Shown here: positions 36,182-46,196 of the stretch, one piece after another
Layout of the letters: each line of letters starts with the position of its first letter
Numbering within the stretch: position 1 is the first letter of the stretch
DNA from: Thermosulfurimonas sp. F29
GTDB taxonomy: Bacteria; Desulfobacterota; Thermodesulfobacteria; Thermodesulfobacteriales; Thermodesulfobacteriaceae
Direction: 5' to 3'
DNA: 64,000 nt
Assembly: GCF_019688735.1 (NCBI RefSeq)
Contig: NZ_JAIFYA010000002.1
Coordinates: 372,001-436,000, forward strand
The notes under the pieces: model-generated
What the model saw: the letters and a program-made list of their open reading frames with translations, nothing else
Database searches by the model: none
What the model was told of the DNA's origin: nothing
Position numbers and translations under genes: made by a program

Positions 36182-37036
36182 TTATTTTTGATACCGTTTT
36201 TTACGCTCGGCTTCAAGCAGGGTTTCTTTTTCTCCGGAGAATTCCGCGCCGGAAAATACCAGTGTACCCTTTTGGGTTGCAGCCTCGAATATGGGCTCGG
36301 CCCATTTCCTCCATCCGAGATCCCGGAGAAGGTGGTGTTCCAGAATAAGGATGGAAATCCCCATGTCTCGCACCAGGGAGATCAGGTTGCGCCGGGACAC
36401 ACTCAGGGCTTCATGGCCGTAGCGTGGACCTAGGTAGGTGGATGGCCCGTCCACGAGAAGTACCTCTGGCCTCACTTTTTTTATAAAATCAAGAATTTCC
36501 GGGTGTACGGGCCCGGAAACATCCGAAGTGTGGAGAAAACTTTCTCCCCCTTCCTTTACGGCTACGGCCATCACACAGCCGAAACGGGTTTCCGGGCCAT
36601 GCCAGAGAGGACCGGAAAGGTGTACCTCCACCCCGGGAAGCCTGAGTCTTCGGCCCTCAGCCACCTCCCATTGCACCCCGGCCATGCTGAGACGCTTCAC
36701 GAATTCCGCCGCCCGACGGGCCTGGCTGCGATTTATGTTCCTTACCGGGTCCTTGATGAGTACCCTTTTTCCCCGCAGATCTTCCGCCCAGTCCGGGGTA
36801 TAATGGTCAAAGTGATAATGGGTAATAATTACCGTATCGGCAAGAGAAAGCCTTTTGCGGATGCGCTCCCGAAGCGTATGAAGCCGTCTCCATTCCATCT
36901 GATCTGGAGGAAGTCCGTACCTACGCGGTCCCAGAGCTGCTCCGGGATCTATCAGAAGACGCGTCTCCCTGCACTCCACCTCCACGCACATGGAGCGTAC
37001 CCCCAGACTTTCGGCAGCAAGCACCCTGATGCGCAT
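36182..37036 (-). CDS. UPF0282-type metallo-beta-lactamase-fold hydrolase
   Basis: 284 residues. The MBL metal motif reads THYHFDHY, with further ligands in FLHTSDVSGP and a C-terminal His-containing ILEHHLLRD. The opening VLAAESLGVRSMCVEVE and LIDPGAALGPRRYGLPP is characteristic of UPF0282, a family found mainly in archaea. The reaction is unknown. ATG at 37034-37036. Convergent to nothing, it ends 13 nt after tRNA-Lys on the opposite strand. The occurrence beside mobile-element copies makes transfer from archaea plausible, but I cannot test it here. Confidence 0.85.
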   Translation of the reverse strand: MRIRVLAAESLGVRSMCVEVECRETRLLIDPGAALGPRRYGLPPDQMEWRRLHTLRERIRKRLSLADTVIITHYHFDHYTPDWAEDLRGKRVLIKDPVRNINRSQARRAAEFVKRLSMAGVQWEVAEGRRLRLPGVEVHLSGPLWHGPETRFGCVMAVAVKEGGESFLHTSDVSGPVHPEILDFIKKVRPEVLLVDGPSTYLGPRYGHEALSVSRRNLISLVRDMGISILILEHHLLRDLGWRKWAEPIFEAATQKGTLVFSGAEFSGEKETLLEAERKKRYQK

Positions 37037-37066
37037 ATCCTAAACCCTAATCGGCGATCGAGTTTT

Positions 37067-38521
37067 CTGGAAGTATGGGTTCTGTTCCTGTTTTTTGTGC
37101 TCCTCCTTACCGGCCCGGTTCGGGGGGAGGGGAGGGAAGCTTTCGGGCTAAGGCTTCTCTGGGACTACCCGCTGGGAGAGGCCGGCTTTTATGTTCGTGC
37201 CGGCCACTCTCCGGATGCCCATCTGGCCTTTTCTCCGGATGGTAGACTGCTGGCTCTGGGGACATTCGACGGCCGGCTCCTTCTCTTTGACACGCGGAAC
37301 GGAAAGGTTCTCCTCCGTCGAAAAATTCCGGAGGCCATGGTGAAACGTGTGGCCTTTTCCTCTGAAGGTCGCATGCTTTACTACGGTCTTCAGGGACCTG
37401 AGGGACGCATCTGTGCCCTGGCGCTTTCCGGGAAAAAGACCTTCTGGTGTCGCTCCACCGCCGGAGACCTTCTTCGAGGACAACCGCCGGCTCCGGGAGA
37501 TATTTACGGGATATATCGCCTCCCGGGAATTTATCGTCTCAAGGTACTTCCGGACGGAAGTCTTCTGGTGCTTGCACTCCATTCCTGGTATGATCGAAAG
37601 GTTCGTGCCTGGCGCAGGCGTTCGCGGCTTTATCATCTGAGTCCTCAGGGGGAACTTTTATGGGCCTATCCCCCCAGAGGACCGGCTCCGGTAACTCTTA
37701 TCTATGCCGATAGCAGTCTTTCGGGTGAGACGGTGGCCGTGGTTTCCCTGCTTCCCTCAGAAGCCCCCGAGGACAAGGATCTGGAGGGGCCACCTCCTCA
37801 GAGTCTGATAATTCTTTCCGGAAGGGACGGCAGGGAACTATGGCGCTATTCCCTCAAACCTCTCAGACCATATTTTGACCGGGTTGCGGCTTGGGAATCG
37901 GTGGCGGTATCTGCCGGGGGGCGTTTCGTAGCCCTGGGACTTTCGGACGGAAGGCTTTTCATTTTCGATCTCGCCGAAAAGAGAATTCGCCTTGTGTCTC
38001 TGGCCACTCCCATCATTCTGGGTGGGCTACCGGTGGCGGCTACGGTGGGATATGGACTTTTTGGTCCTGAGGGGGACCTTTATGTGGTGACCGGGGAGAG
38101 CACTTTGCCTTATGGAATGCCCCTTTCCGTGGATCGGCCAGCCGGACCGCATCCTGCGGCCCGTACCCTGTGGGCCATTGACCCCGCAACCGGAAGGATA
38201 ATATGGCGTTTTATTTCCCCGTTAAGGCTTCAGGGCCTGGCGATCTCCCGGAATGGCCGAACTCTGGCCGTGGCTACCGGGGCTTTTCGCCGGGCCGGAG
38301 TCCGGATTCATCAGTTCGGAGTGCTGGTTTTCGATCTGCACCGCTCGGGCGGAGGGCTTGAAAGGCTTTCTGGATACTTCCCTACTTCAGGAAATTGCTT
38401 TTTTCACCTGGCCGTATCCCCGGACGGAAACCTTGTGGCCGCGGTGGAGACTCCCTGGCGTGATGATAAGGATCGCCTTCGGGGAAGTTATCGAGTTATT
38501 ATGCTAAGAATTACTAAATAA
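37067..38521 (+). CDS. exported WD40/PQQ-like beta-propeller protein
   Basis: About 484 residues. A hydrophobic leader (VLFLFFVLLLTGPVRG) is followed by repeated blades such as LAFSPDGRLLALGTFDGRLLLFD, VAVSAGGRFVALGLSDGRLF and LAVSPDGNLVAAVETPW, so a seven- or eight-bladed propeller in the periplasm or outer layer is likely. The start is unresolved: the frame is open upstream through the antisense of the MBL gene, but no ATG, GTG or TTG fits ahead of the signal peptide. I use CTG at 37067; a GTG at 37097 would cut into the hydrophobic core. Function unknown. Confidence 0.7.
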   Translation: MEVWVLFLFFVLLLTGPVRGEGREAFGLRLLWDYPLGEAGFYVRAGHSPDAHLAFSPDGRLLALGTFDGRLLLFDTRNGKVLLRRKIPEAMVKRVAFSSEGRMLYYGLQGPEGRICALALSGKKTFWCRSTAGDLLRGQPPAPGDIYGIYRLPGIYRLKVLPDGSLLVLALHSWYDRKVRAWRRRSRLYHLSPQGELLWAYPPRGPAPVTLIYADSSLSGETVAVVSLLPSEAPEDKDLEGPPPQSLIILSGRDGRELWRYSLKPLRPYFDRVAAWESVAVSAGGRFVALGLSDGRLFIFDLAEKRIRLVSLATPIILGGLPVAATVGYGLFGPEGDLYVVTGESTLPYGMPLSVDRPAGPHPAARTLWAIDPATGRIIWRFISPLRLQGLAISRNGRTLAVATGAFRRAGVRIHQFGVLVFDLHRSGGGLERLSGYFPTSGNCFFHLAVSPDGNLVAAVETPWRDDKDRLRGSYRVIMLRITK

Positions 38522-38526
38522 AAAAA

Positions 38527-38604
38527 TGGCGTCCCCGCCGGGATTTGAACCCGGGTTGCCGGCGTGAAAGGCCGGTGTCCTGGACCTGGCTAGACGACGG
38601 GGAC
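38527..38604 (-). tRNA. tRNA-Glu (anticodon TTC)
   Basis: On the minus strand a cloverleaf of 78 nt including an encoded CCA: acceptor GTCCCCG with CGGGGAC, anticodon arm CCGGCCTTTCACGCCGG with TTC, T-arm CCGGGTTCAAATCCCGG, discriminator G. A run of seven Ts follows the CCA and may terminate it. Confidence 0.96.
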
Positions 38605-38824
38605 GCTACCTTCTAAAGATAGAAATAAAAAATTCCCTTCCTCCCTTTGCAACTTCAATGTACTCAGGCTTTGGGTATCTGTCAATATCATAGCTTGAGT
38701 ACCGATTAAGCTCTCGGAGAATTTGGTCTCACCCCTTTATGGGGCGTTCTGTTTTCCGGGATCTGCTCCGGAAGGGCAGAGATTGAAGTGAGCGGAGATC
38801 AGCTGGTGTTAAAATTGAAATCCT
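38605..38824. other. non-coding gap between tRNA-Glu and MITE copy 2
   Basis: No gene is supported. A plus-strand frame that ends at 38823 reads GEFGLTPLWGVLFSG and then EIEVSGDQLVLKLKS before a stop directly at the element border. It may be the tail of a lost gene into which the element inserted. The tRNA-Glu promoter should lie at its left edge. Confidence 0.35.
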
Positions 38825-39216
38825 AATTGCCTCACGAGAAAATCTATTTGAAATGGGATTCCCGGGATGGCCGGATGCTCCGGTACCCTCTCGTACGGCG
38901 TCTTCGGCTCCTCGTAAATCTTCTTAACCTTGCTCCCTATACGCCTCTTCTCAATCAGCTTCACTGAAGGCTGAAAGACCTCCGGAACCTCCAGGCCTTC
39001 CTCCTTATCATAATCATACCGAAAATAGCCAAAAATATCTTCGGGCTACCGTCCGGTGCTTCTCCCACCCGACAATCCTGAGACCACTTGAGAAGATGAT
39101 GGCGGTTGGGATCGGCCACGAGGTCAAACTCCTTATCGGGCATAATTCTCCTCCCCTGGAGGATGCTTTGGGGAGGAGGTTAAAGGTTTTCGAGCAGATT
39201 TTTAAATGAGGCAATT
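38825..39216. mobile_element. MITE-like non-autonomous element, copy 2
   Basis: 392 bp with the same inverted ends AATTGCCTCA/TGAGGCAATT and the same order of fragments as 35660-36046; differences are scattered substitutions and a few small indels. Same orientation as copy 1, so the two form a 2.8-kb direct repeat around tRNA-Lys, the MBL gene, the propeller gene and tRNA-Glu. A promoter for the J-domain gene begins 8 nt past its right end. Confidence 0.75.
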
Positions 39217-39223
39217 CGGAGGC

Positions 39224-39252
39224 TTGGAAATTTCGTTACAAGACCGTAAAAT
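39224..39252 (+). promoter_or_regulatory. promoter of J-domain gene, predicted near-leaderless
   Basis: TTGGAA (39224-39229) and TAAAAT (39247-39252) are 17 nt apart; nine bases lie between the -10 and the ATG at 39262, and no ribosome site exists. Confidence 0.5.
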
Positions 39253-39261
39253 GGTACCGGT

Positions 39262-40146
39262 ATGCGGCGCAATCCGTTTGAGATACTGGGACTTTCCCCG
39301 AAAATAGTGAAGGAGCTGGACGAGGAAAATCTCTTTCGCCTGGTGAGGGCCTGTTATCGTGCTCTCCAGCAGGTCCATCATCCTGATCTCTCCTCGGGCT
39401 CCGGCGAAAAAGCCCTTGAGCTTAACCTGGCCTTCGAAGCCCTCAACCTCTCCAAAAATCCGGAATCCTTCCGCAGATGGCGCAAGGCCTATATCAAACG
39501 CCTCTCCCGCAGGAGCCTGAAAAATCAGCTTGAGGAAATGGCCCTGCGACTGGGACGGGCCTTTCGGGAGAGGGATCATCTGGAGGAGGCCTTCTGGGAA
39601 AACCTCCTGGTTCGTGCCCGGGAGGGACACCTGATTTCTCCTCCTCCCCGGAGGCTGCGAATCAAGGTGTTTGACCTCTCCCTCAAATATCGACTACCCT
39701 ACCCCCTCTTCGGTCCAAAAGCTCCCTTCAAGGAATTCCTCTTCGATGGGGAGGGGAGGCTTTACATCAGGTTTTCCGGAAAACACACTCCCAGGAAGGT
39801 CTCCGGGCTCACGCTCGTGGGGTGTGTTCCGCGCGATCGGATTGAACCCTGGTTGCTCTTGGAAAAAACCCCCGGAGAGGAAGGCCTGATAGCCGAGGAA
39901 TACCTGCGCGCCGAAACCTTCAGACGGGCCTGCCTGCCACACCTAAAACCCCATCTCCTCCGCGAAGGATACCTCTTTTCCTTCCGCAATGAGGATTATT
40001 CCCGACTCTATCTGGAGGGACTCATCCTCAATATCGAATCCCTGGAGAAAAATTCTCTCATAAATGTCAAAAAAGATCTAGACGCTTTACATTTTTGTAA
40101 GAAAAATTCGGGGTTTTCCGACGAAGAGGAGCTTCCGGCCTGCTAA
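39262..40146 (+). CDS. J-domain protein of unknown function
   Basis: 294 residues. The N-terminal NPFEILGLSPKIVKELDEENLFRLVRACYRAL leads to HHPDL, the HPD motif (residues 40-42) that stimulates DnaK ATPase, followed by ELNLAFEALNLSKNP. There are no zinc or Gly/Phe regions, so it is a type III J protein. The rest (FDLSLKYRLPYPLFGPK; GRLYIRFSGKHTP) is unrecognised and may hold the client. It stands alone, upstream of glnB but separated by that gene's own promoter. Confidence 0.78.
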   Translation: MRRNPFEILGLSPKIVKELDEENLFRLVRACYRALQQVHHPDLSSGSGEKALELNLAFEALNLSKNPESFRRWRKAYIKRLSRRSLKNQLEEMALRLGRAFRERDHLEEAFWENLLVRAREGHLISPPPRRLRIKVFDLSLKYRLPYPLFGPKAPFKEFLFDGEGRLYIRFSGKHTPRKVSGLTLVGCVPRDRIEPWLLLEKTPGEEGLIAEEYLRAETFRRACLPHLKPHLLREGYLFSFRNEDYSRLYLEGLILNIESLEKNSLINVKKDLDALHFCKKNSGFSDEEELPAC

Positions 40147-40154
40147 TTCCGGTC

Positions 40155-40170
40155 TGGCATGTCTCTTGTA
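40155..40170 (+). promoter_or_regulatory. sigma-54-like -24/-12 promoter for glnB-glnD-glnA
   Basis: TGGCATG, four bases, then TTGTA reproduces the spacing of the RpoN consensus TGGCACG-N4-TTGCA with two substitutions. It lies 33 nt ahead of the glnB start, and initiation would fall near 40182, before an AAGGAGG ribosome site. Control of a glutamine-synthetase operon by RpoN is classical, which strengthens the call; the -12 GC is changed to GT, which weakens it. Confidence 0.5.
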
Positions 40171-40199
40171 TGTAAATTTTACTCCGGAGAAGGAGGTGA

Positions 40200-40541
<342 letters not shown>

Positions 40542-40545
40542 AAGG

Positions 40546-42939
40546 GTGCCGGTGGAAGCTCGCACCGCGGAAACTCCGGTAGAAAGAGAACGCTGTTTTT
40601 ACTTTGATCGTTTCGTCAGGAGGTTATGGGAGCCTCTTTTCCGGGAACGGGAGGATCTGCGTGAGCGGGTGGCCCTGGTGGCCCTGGGAGGATACGGCGA
40701 GGGATATCTCTGTGCGGGTTCGGATGTGGACCTGCTCTTCCTCCATACCGGACTTCCGGAAAAGGATCTCTCCCTTTTCGTGGAGCGTCTGATCTATCCC
40801 CTGTGGGACTATCGCTTTGAGGTCACCTACCGGATATTCACCCCTGAGGAGGCCCTGCACTTTGCCCTGGAGGATCCCACCTTTCTAACCGCCCTTTTTT
40901 TCGCAAGGCTGGTCTACGGAGCCGAGCCCCTCTTCCGGGAACTTACGGAGGGATTCCGAAGGCTTGTCGCCGGAAGGGCCAAGGAAATCTATCTCCGCCT
41001 CAGAAAATTCCGGGAGGCCCGGCTGAAGCGCCTGGGGGAGGAAATCTACTTCCTTGAGCCCCATCTAAAGGACGGACCCGGGGGGATTCGGGATTACCAG
41101 TTCCTTATCTGGGTGGGAAAGATTGTGTTCGGGGTGGAAGATCTTTCCGACATGGTGCGTACAGGATTGTTCACTCCCGAGGAGGCCCGGCGTATTTCCG
41201 AGGCTATATCTTTCGTGAGAAGGGTAAGGGAAAACCTGCACCATCTCTGTCAGAGGAAAGAAGATCGTCTTTTTATGGAATATCAGCCGGAACTGGCCCG
41301 TTGTCTGGGATATACACCGGATCGCACCGGAACCGAAAACTTCATTTCGGATCTATTCCGGGCCTTTGCCGTGATAAAAGAAGGGGTGGAAGATCTTATC
41401 GATGCCGTGGAAGACCTCTTTTTCCCGGAAAATTCGAGAAAAATTCGCTTCGAGGCTCCGGTCCCGAGCCCCGCTTTTTTAAAGCGCATCTTCGAGAGCC
41501 AGGCCCGCAGGGGTCTTTCCTTTGACCGACATTTAAAGAAGTATCTCCGCGGACGAAGTTTTCGGGAGGAGGAAATCTCGGAACTCCGGAAGGCCTTTCC
41601 CCTCCTGCTCGCCGAGCCTTTCAGCCTTACCATGCTGAGGAATTTACGCTCCACCGGAATTCTTTACTACCTTATCCCGGAATTTCGCCGGATTCATGGC
41701 AAGGTACAGTACGATCTCTATCACCTCTATGCCCTGGATGAGCATCTGTTTCTCACTGTGGATGCGCTGCATTCCCTGAAAGAGGAAAGGCCGGAACTGT
41801 GGGAAAAGGTGGCGGCGAGGGGGCGGGAGCTTTACCTGGCCGCCTTACTTCACGACATTGCCAAGGGGAAGCCGGATCACGCTGCGGTGGGGGCCCGGGA
41901 ATCCCTGAATATAATCGAACGGTTCGGCCTGGACAAAAAATCCGGCGAGGAAGTAAGTTTTCTCATCGGGAACCATCTGCTTCTCATAGACACGGCTCTC
42001 CGCCGGGATCTTGCCGAGGAAAGGGTTTCCGAGGAAATTGCCCTGAAGGTCAGGACTCCCGAAAGGCTGGCCGCCCTTTATCTTCTTACCCTCGCCGATG
42101 CCCGGGCTACCGGTCCGAAAGCCCTTACCTCCTGGAAGGCCGAGCTCCTGGAAGAGCTTTACCAGAAGGTCCGTAAGCTTCTGGAAAGTCGGGAAACCAC
42201 AAATCTGGCGGTCAAAAAGGAAACTCTTCTCCGGAAAACCCCGGGGGATATTGCCTGGAGTGTGCCCCTTCACCAGCTCGAGATCTATGAACTCCCGATT
42301 CTGGTTCGTCTTTGCGAGCTGGTAATCCGATTTCTCCAGGAAAATTCTGATTTTGTAGCCGAGGAGCTTGTGCTTCAGGATGGCCGCAGCCTCTTTGTAG
42401 TCTGCCGTGATCGCCCCGGACTCCTTGCGGATCTCTGCGGCTCGCTCCTGGCAGCGGATTTTCGTATTCGCCGGGTCCGGGCCTTCACCTGGCCTCAGGG
42501 GGTGGCGGTGGACGAATTCCGGCTGGAACCCCTTCTCCCCGAGGCGGACCTTAAAACCTGGCGTTCCCTTCTGTCCGAAATTTTTCAAGGAAGAGTCAAT
42601 CTTTCCGACCTTATGGCCCGCAAGTCCGGAACTTTTTTGCATTTAGGACCCAAAATAAAATGGAAAAACGGAGTGGAAATTAAATTGGACCAGAAAACCT
42701 CGGATTTTTATACTCTGCTGGAAATATATACCCCGGAAGACCCCTTCCTTCTTTATAAGATCGCTACTATAATCACGCAAAGCGGTTTCGTGATCGGTAA
42801 GGCCCTGATTTCGGAGAAGGAGGACATGTCGGCCCAGATCCTCTATCTCCAGACCCGGGAGGGGGAAAAGCTCTCGGCCGGAGAGGCCGAGGAGTTGTGC
42901 CAAAAAATCCAAAAAAAACTAAAGGAGGTTGCGTCATGA
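40546..42939 (+). CDS. glnD: bifunctional PII uridylyltransferase/uridylyl-removing enzyme
   Basis: 797 residues from GTG 40546, four bases after the glnB stop (another GTG at 40552 is possible). The nucleotidyltransferase domain has [20 protein letters not shown]; the HD domain has [20 protein letters not shown], which removes UMP; two ACT domains near the C-terminus ([38 protein letters not shown]) sense glutamine. It is shorter than the E. coli enzyme (890 residues) but has every domain. The stop overlaps the glnA start. Confidence 0.93.
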   Translation: MPVEARTAETPVERERCFYFDRFVRRLWEPLFREREDLRERVALVALGGYGEGYLCAGSDVDLLFLHTGLPEKDLSLFVERLIYPLWDYRFEVTYRIFTPEEALHFALEDPTFLTALFFARLVYGAEPLFRELTEGFRRLVAGRAKEIYLRLRKFREARLKRLGEEIYFLEPHLKDGPGGIRDYQFLIWVGKIVFGVEDLSDMVRTGLFTPEEARRISEAISFVRRVRENLHHLCQRKEDRLFMEYQPELARCLGYTPDRTGTENFISDLFRAFAVIKEGVEDLIDAVEDLFFPENSRKIRFEAPVPSPAFLKRIFESQARRGLSFDRHLKKYLRGRSFREEEISELRKAFPLLLAEPFSLTMLRNLRSTGILYYLIPEFRRIHGKVQYDLYHLYALDEHLFLTVDALHSLKEERPELWEKVAARGRELYLAALLHDIAKGKPDHAAVGARESLNIIERFGLDKKSGEEVSFLIGNHLLLIDTALRRDLAEERVSEEIALKVRTPERLAALYLLTLADARATGPKALTSWKAELLEELYQKVRKLLESRETTNLAVKKETLLRKTPGDIAWSVPLHQLEIYELPILVRLCELVIRFLQENSDFVAEELVLQDGRSLFVVCRDRPGLLADLCGSLLAADFRIRRVRAFTWPQGVAVDEFRLEPLLPEADLKTWRSLLSEIFQGRVNLSDLMARKSGTFLHLGPKIKWKNGVEIKLDQKTSDFYTLLEIYTPEDPFLLYKIATIITQSGFVIGKALISEKEDMSAQILYLQTREGEKLSAGEAEELCQKIQKKLKEVAS

Positions 42940-44348
42940 CGCCCAAGGAGGTACTGGAGTTTGCCCGCAAGAACGGTGTGAAGATGGTGGATCTCAAGTT
43001 TCTGGATCTTCCCGGTATCTGGCAGCACTTCAGCGTGCCCATCGAGCAGCTCACCGAGGAGTCCTTTGAGGAGGGATTCGGTTTCGACGGTTCCTCCATC
43101 CGGGGCTGGCAGGAGATCCACGAAAGCGACATGATCGTGGTCCCGGATCCCGCCACGGCGGTGCTGGATCCCTTCTTCGAGGTTCCCACCCTAACCCTTA
43201 TATGCAATGTGGTGGATCCCATCACCCGGGAGCCCTATTCCCGGGATCCCCGGTATGTGGCCCAGAAGGCCGAGGCCTATCTCAAGAGCACGGGTATCGG
43301 CGACACCGCCTACTTTGGCCCCGAGGCGGAATTCTTCATCTTTGACGACATTCGCTACGACTCCGCGGCCAACTACAGTTATTACTTCGTGGACTCCATA
43401 GAGGGCATCTGGAACTCCGGTCGAGAGGAAAACCCCAATCTGGGCTACAAGCCCCGGCACAAGGAGGGATACTTCCCGGTGCCGCCCTCGGACAAGTTTC
43501 AGGACATGCGCACCGAGATGACCCTCTACCTTCAGAAGGTGGGCATTGAAGTGGAGTGTCATCACCACGAGGTGGCCACAGCCGGTCAGGCCGAGATCGA
43601 CATGCGGTTCGCTCCGCTGGTCAAAATGGGCGACAACCTCATGTGGTTCAAGTACATCCTCAAGAATGTAGCCTACAAGCACGGCAAGACCGTGACCTTC
43701 ATGCCCAAACCCATCTTCGGGGACAACGGTTCCGGTATGCATACCCATTTCAGCATCTGGAAGGGAGACACCAATGTGTTCGCCGGTGATCGGTATGCGG
43801 GGCTTTCCGAGATCGCCCTCTACGCCATCGGTGGAATCCTGAAACACTGTCGGGCCATCTGCGCCTTCACCAATCCCACCACCAACTCTTACAAACGGCT
43901 CACCCCGGGCTTTGAGGCCCCGGTAAACCTCTGCTACTCCAGCCGGAACCGTTCCGCGGCCATCCGGATTCCCATGTACAGCCCCAATCCCAAGGCCAAG
44001 CGTATTGAGTTCCGGACCCCGGATCCCTCCTGTAACGGATACCTCGCTTTTGCGGCCATGCTGATGGCGGCTCTCGACGGTATCGAGAACCGGATTGATC
44101 CCGGTGACCCCATGGACAAGGATCTCTACAGCCTGCCGCCGGAGGAACTCAAGAACATCCCCACCACTCCGGCCACCTTGGAGGAGGCCCTCCAGGCCCT
44201 GGAGGAGGACCATGACTTTCTCCTCAAGGGAGGGGTCTTCACCGAGGACCTTATCGAGACCTGGATCAAGTACAAGCGGGAGAACGAGGCCGATCAGGTC
44301 CGGCTCCGTCCGCACCCCTACGAGTTCTATCTCTACTTCGACATCTAA
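42936..44348 (+). CDS. glnA: glutamine synthetase, type I
   Basis: 470 residues from the ATG at 42936, which has AAAGGAGG; an upstream in-frame extension is glnD coding sequence. Makes glutamine from glutamate and ammonia. Motifs: [11 protein letters not shown], the metal site [55 protein letters not shown] in pieces, and Tyr398 in DLYSLPPEE, the adenylylation site. Third gene of the glnB-glnD-glnA operon, with a strong hairpin behind it. Confidence 0.97.
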   Translation: MTPKEVLEFARKNGVKMVDLKFLDLPGIWQHFSVPIEQLTEESFEEGFGFDGSSIRGWQEIHESDMIVVPDPATAVLDPFFEVPTLTLICNVVDPITREPYSRDPRYVAQKAEAYLKSTGIGDTAYFGPEAEFFIFDDIRYDSAANYSYYFVDSIEGIWNSGREENPNLGYKPRHKEGYFPVPPSDKFQDMRTEMTLYLQKVGIEVECHHHEVATAGQAEIDMRFAPLVKMGDNLMWFKYILKNVAYKHGKTVTFMPKPIFGDNGSGMHTHFSIWKGDTNVFAGDRYAGLSEIALYAIGGILKHCRAICAFTNPTTNSYKRLTPGFEAPVNLCYSSRNRSAAIRIPMYSPNPKAKRIEFRTPDPSCNGYLAFAAMLMAALDGIENRIDPGDPMDKDLYSLPPEELKNIPTTPATLEEALQALEEDHDFLLKGGVFTEDLIETWIKYKRENEADQVRLRPHPYEFYLYFDI

Positions 44349-44355
44349 AGGACTC

Positions 44356-44386
44356 GGGGGCGGGTCCTGCAGGCCCGCCCCCCCTT
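44356..44386 (+). terminator. hairpin terminator after glnA
   Basis: GGGGGCGGG (44356-44364) pairs perfectly with CCCGCCCCC (44374-44382) around a 9-nt loop, 7 nt past the glnA stop and between convergent genes. Only TT follows on the plus strand, so it is very stable but lacks a long U-tract; it may serve both directions. Confidence 0.6.
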
Positions 44387-44404
44387 CATACCGATGATCT
44401 CTAT

Positions 44405-44749
44405 TCAGTGCATCAGGTAGGGTTTCAATTCCTCCAGTCCGAAGGGTTTGAAGAGGACGGGAACTCCCGAGCCGCAGGGTTCCGGCTCCGGCGTGGGGGT
44501 ATAGCCGGTGATGCAGAGGATCCTTATGTGAGGATAGTGTTTTCTTATCCAGACCACCAGCTCCGGTCCGCTTATTTCGGGTAGAATAACATCCACGATA
44601 GCCAATTCTATCTCGTGCCCCCTCTCCCGGAGGATATCCTGAGCCTTGCGGGCGTGGTCCGTATAAAAGACCTCGTGTCCGACAAGTTCGAGCAACTCCC
44701 TCAGGGTTTCTCCCAGCAGGGTCTCGTCATCAACCAGAAGGATTTTCAT
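44405..44749 (-). CDS. single-domain response regulator (CheY-like)
   Basis: 114 residues from the ATG at 44747-44749, placed by an AAAGGAG site; the upstream 7 codons belong to the kinase gene. KILLVDDETLLGETLRELL holds the acidic pair, LAIVDVILPEISG the phospho-acceptor Asp, CITGYTP the Thr/Ser switch and LFKPFGLEEL the Lys. No output domain, so it passes phosphate on or acts by protein contact. It overlaps the kinase gene by 20 nt and is surely its partner. Confidence 0.9.
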   Translation of the reverse strand: MKILLVDDETLLGETLRELLELVGHEVFYTDHARKAQDILRERGHEIELAIVDVILPEISGPELVVWIRKHYPHIRILCITGYTPTPEPEPCGSGVPVLFKPFGLEELKPYLMH

Positions 44750-46076
44750 GACCGGACTCCTTTTCCGCACTTTCTTCTTCGTCGCCGTTTACCGGAAGGA
44801 GGACCTTGAAAAGGGTGCCCTCTCCGGGACGGGAATATATGGAAAGGCATCCGTCGTGGGCCCAGACGATGTTGCGCACCGCGGCGAGCCCCAGCCCCCG
44901 CCCCAGCCCCTTGGTGGAATAAAAGGGTTCAGTGATTTTGGCCAGGGCCTCGGGAGGAATTCCGGGCCCACGGTCCTTCACCCTTATGGCCACCCACCGG
45001 CTCGCCGGGACCCCGCTGCAAAGACGCACCCTGTACCTTCCCCGGGCCTTTCGCAGGTGGCGGTGGTTCTCGGTCACCTCAAGCCTGATGGTGACCGTGC
45101 CCGGCTCTTTACCGTAGGCCTCCGCCGCATTCACCACCAGATTCACCAGCACATGTTCTAGGGCTATGGGATCAATGCGCACCGCGGGAAGATTTCGGGG
45201 CACCCGGGTAATCAGTTTTATGTGCAGGGGAAGGATGGTGGACAGAAAACGAAAGACCTCCGGCAGAAATTCATGAAGCCTCACCAGTCTCTTCCCCAGA
45301 CATTCACCCCGGGCATAAAGGAGAAGCTGCTTTACCAAGTGCGAGAGTTCCTGGGTGGCGAGTTCGGCCTTCTTTAGAAAGGGTTCAAGACCGGATCTCT
45401 CCTTTTTCATTTTCGTAAATTCAAGGGAGGCCCAGATCACATTTAATAGATTGTTAAACTTGTGGGCCAGATTGCCCACCAGAATATTCAGCGTTTTGGC
45501 TCTCTGGGTTTCCACGATACCGTTTTCGAAGAAAAAATTTCCCGGATACAGATCGTTCTCTCGCCCCCGGGCCTCCAGAAAGAGTGCATACAGACAGGCA
45601 ATCTTTTCCAGGGCCTCTTTCTCGTAACGACCATATTTTTGAGGAGCATTGGCTACCACCAGAATTCCACGGGGCTTTTTTCCCCGGAGAATCGGCCGAA
45701 TGGCAATCCTCTTGATGGGTACATGTCCCGGAGGAATGCCCCTGTAGTGTGGATCTCTTTCCAGATGATTGCTTATGTAAGTACTCCCCTCATTCAGAGC
45801 CTTTTCAAACACTCCTCTAAGTCGCCTGAGTCTGGTCACTCCACCCAGCTTGCAATCCTTGTAAAGAGGATCGGAAAAATCCGGAAAATACCAGCATTTC
45901 TTGTGTTCATCCCAGAGACCTATGGCTGCAAATTCACTTCCGGTAAATTCTTTGAGGGACTTAAGAATTTCTCGATGAACCCTTGAAAGAGGCCATGAAT
46001 ATGCCCTCCCGAGCAATCTGGCCAGGCGCCTGTCCAAACGTTCACGCAAAGAGGACGCACCTTTTCGCCCTGACAA
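44730..46076 (-). CDS. GAF-domain sensor histidine kinase
   Basis: 448 residues. A GAF-like sensor (about residues 40-175: SEFAAIGLWDEHKKCWYFPD to GILVVANAPQ) precedes the phospho-acceptor helix NLAHKFNNLLNVI, then an HATPase domain with VLVNLVVNAAEAYG (N box), VKDRGPGIPPEAL (G1) and GLGRGLGLAAVRNI (G2). There are no membrane segments, so it senses a cytoplasmic cue. The 'AHKFNNLL' H-box is the PAS/GAF-linked type. The start is a TTG at 46074-46076 with a weak GAGG; a later start is possible. Confidence 0.88.
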   Translation of the reverse strand: MSGRKGASSLRERLDRRLARLLGRAYSWPLSRVHREILKSLKEFTGSEFAAIGLWDEHKKCWYFPDFSDPLYKDCKLGGVTRLRRLRGVFEKALNEGSTYISNHLERDPHYRGIPPGHVPIKRIAIRPILRGKKPRGILVVANAPQKYGRYEKEALEKIACLYALFLEARGRENDLYPGNFFFENGIVETQRAKTLNILVGNLAHKFNNLLNVIWASLEFTKMKKERSGLEPFLKKAELATQELSHLVKQLLLYARGECLGKRLVRLHEFLPEVFRFLSTILPLHIKLITRVPRNLPAVRIDPIALEHVLVNLVVNAAEAYGKEPGTVTIRLEVTENHRHLRKARGRYRVRLCSGVPASRWVAIRVKDRGPGIPPEALAKITEPFYSTKGLGRGLGLAAVRNIVWAHDGCLSIYSRPGEGTLFKVLLPVNGDEEESAEKESGHENPSG

Positions 46077-46196
46077 ACCTCAGCCCCCCTTTTTCCAAAA
46101 CTTTAAGGGCTAATAACAAAAAACGGACATCATGACAAGTCCCCAAATTTCTGGTATGGGAAAGAGCAAAAATTTCGGGAGGAAAGGAGGAGGTTT

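Noticed and set aside
36503-37066. Upstream part of the propeller frame as a longer protein
   Set aside because: It lies wholly antisense to the conserved UPF0282 gene and the signal peptide would be internal.
42897-42935. Longer glnA start within glnD
   Set aside because: The extra residues have no match to glutamine synthetase, and AAAGGAGG with ATG at 42936 fits exactly.
44356-44386. Riboswitch or attenuator for the response-regulator operon
   Set aside because: The hairpin lies downstream of both convergent genes, so termination is the simpler reading.
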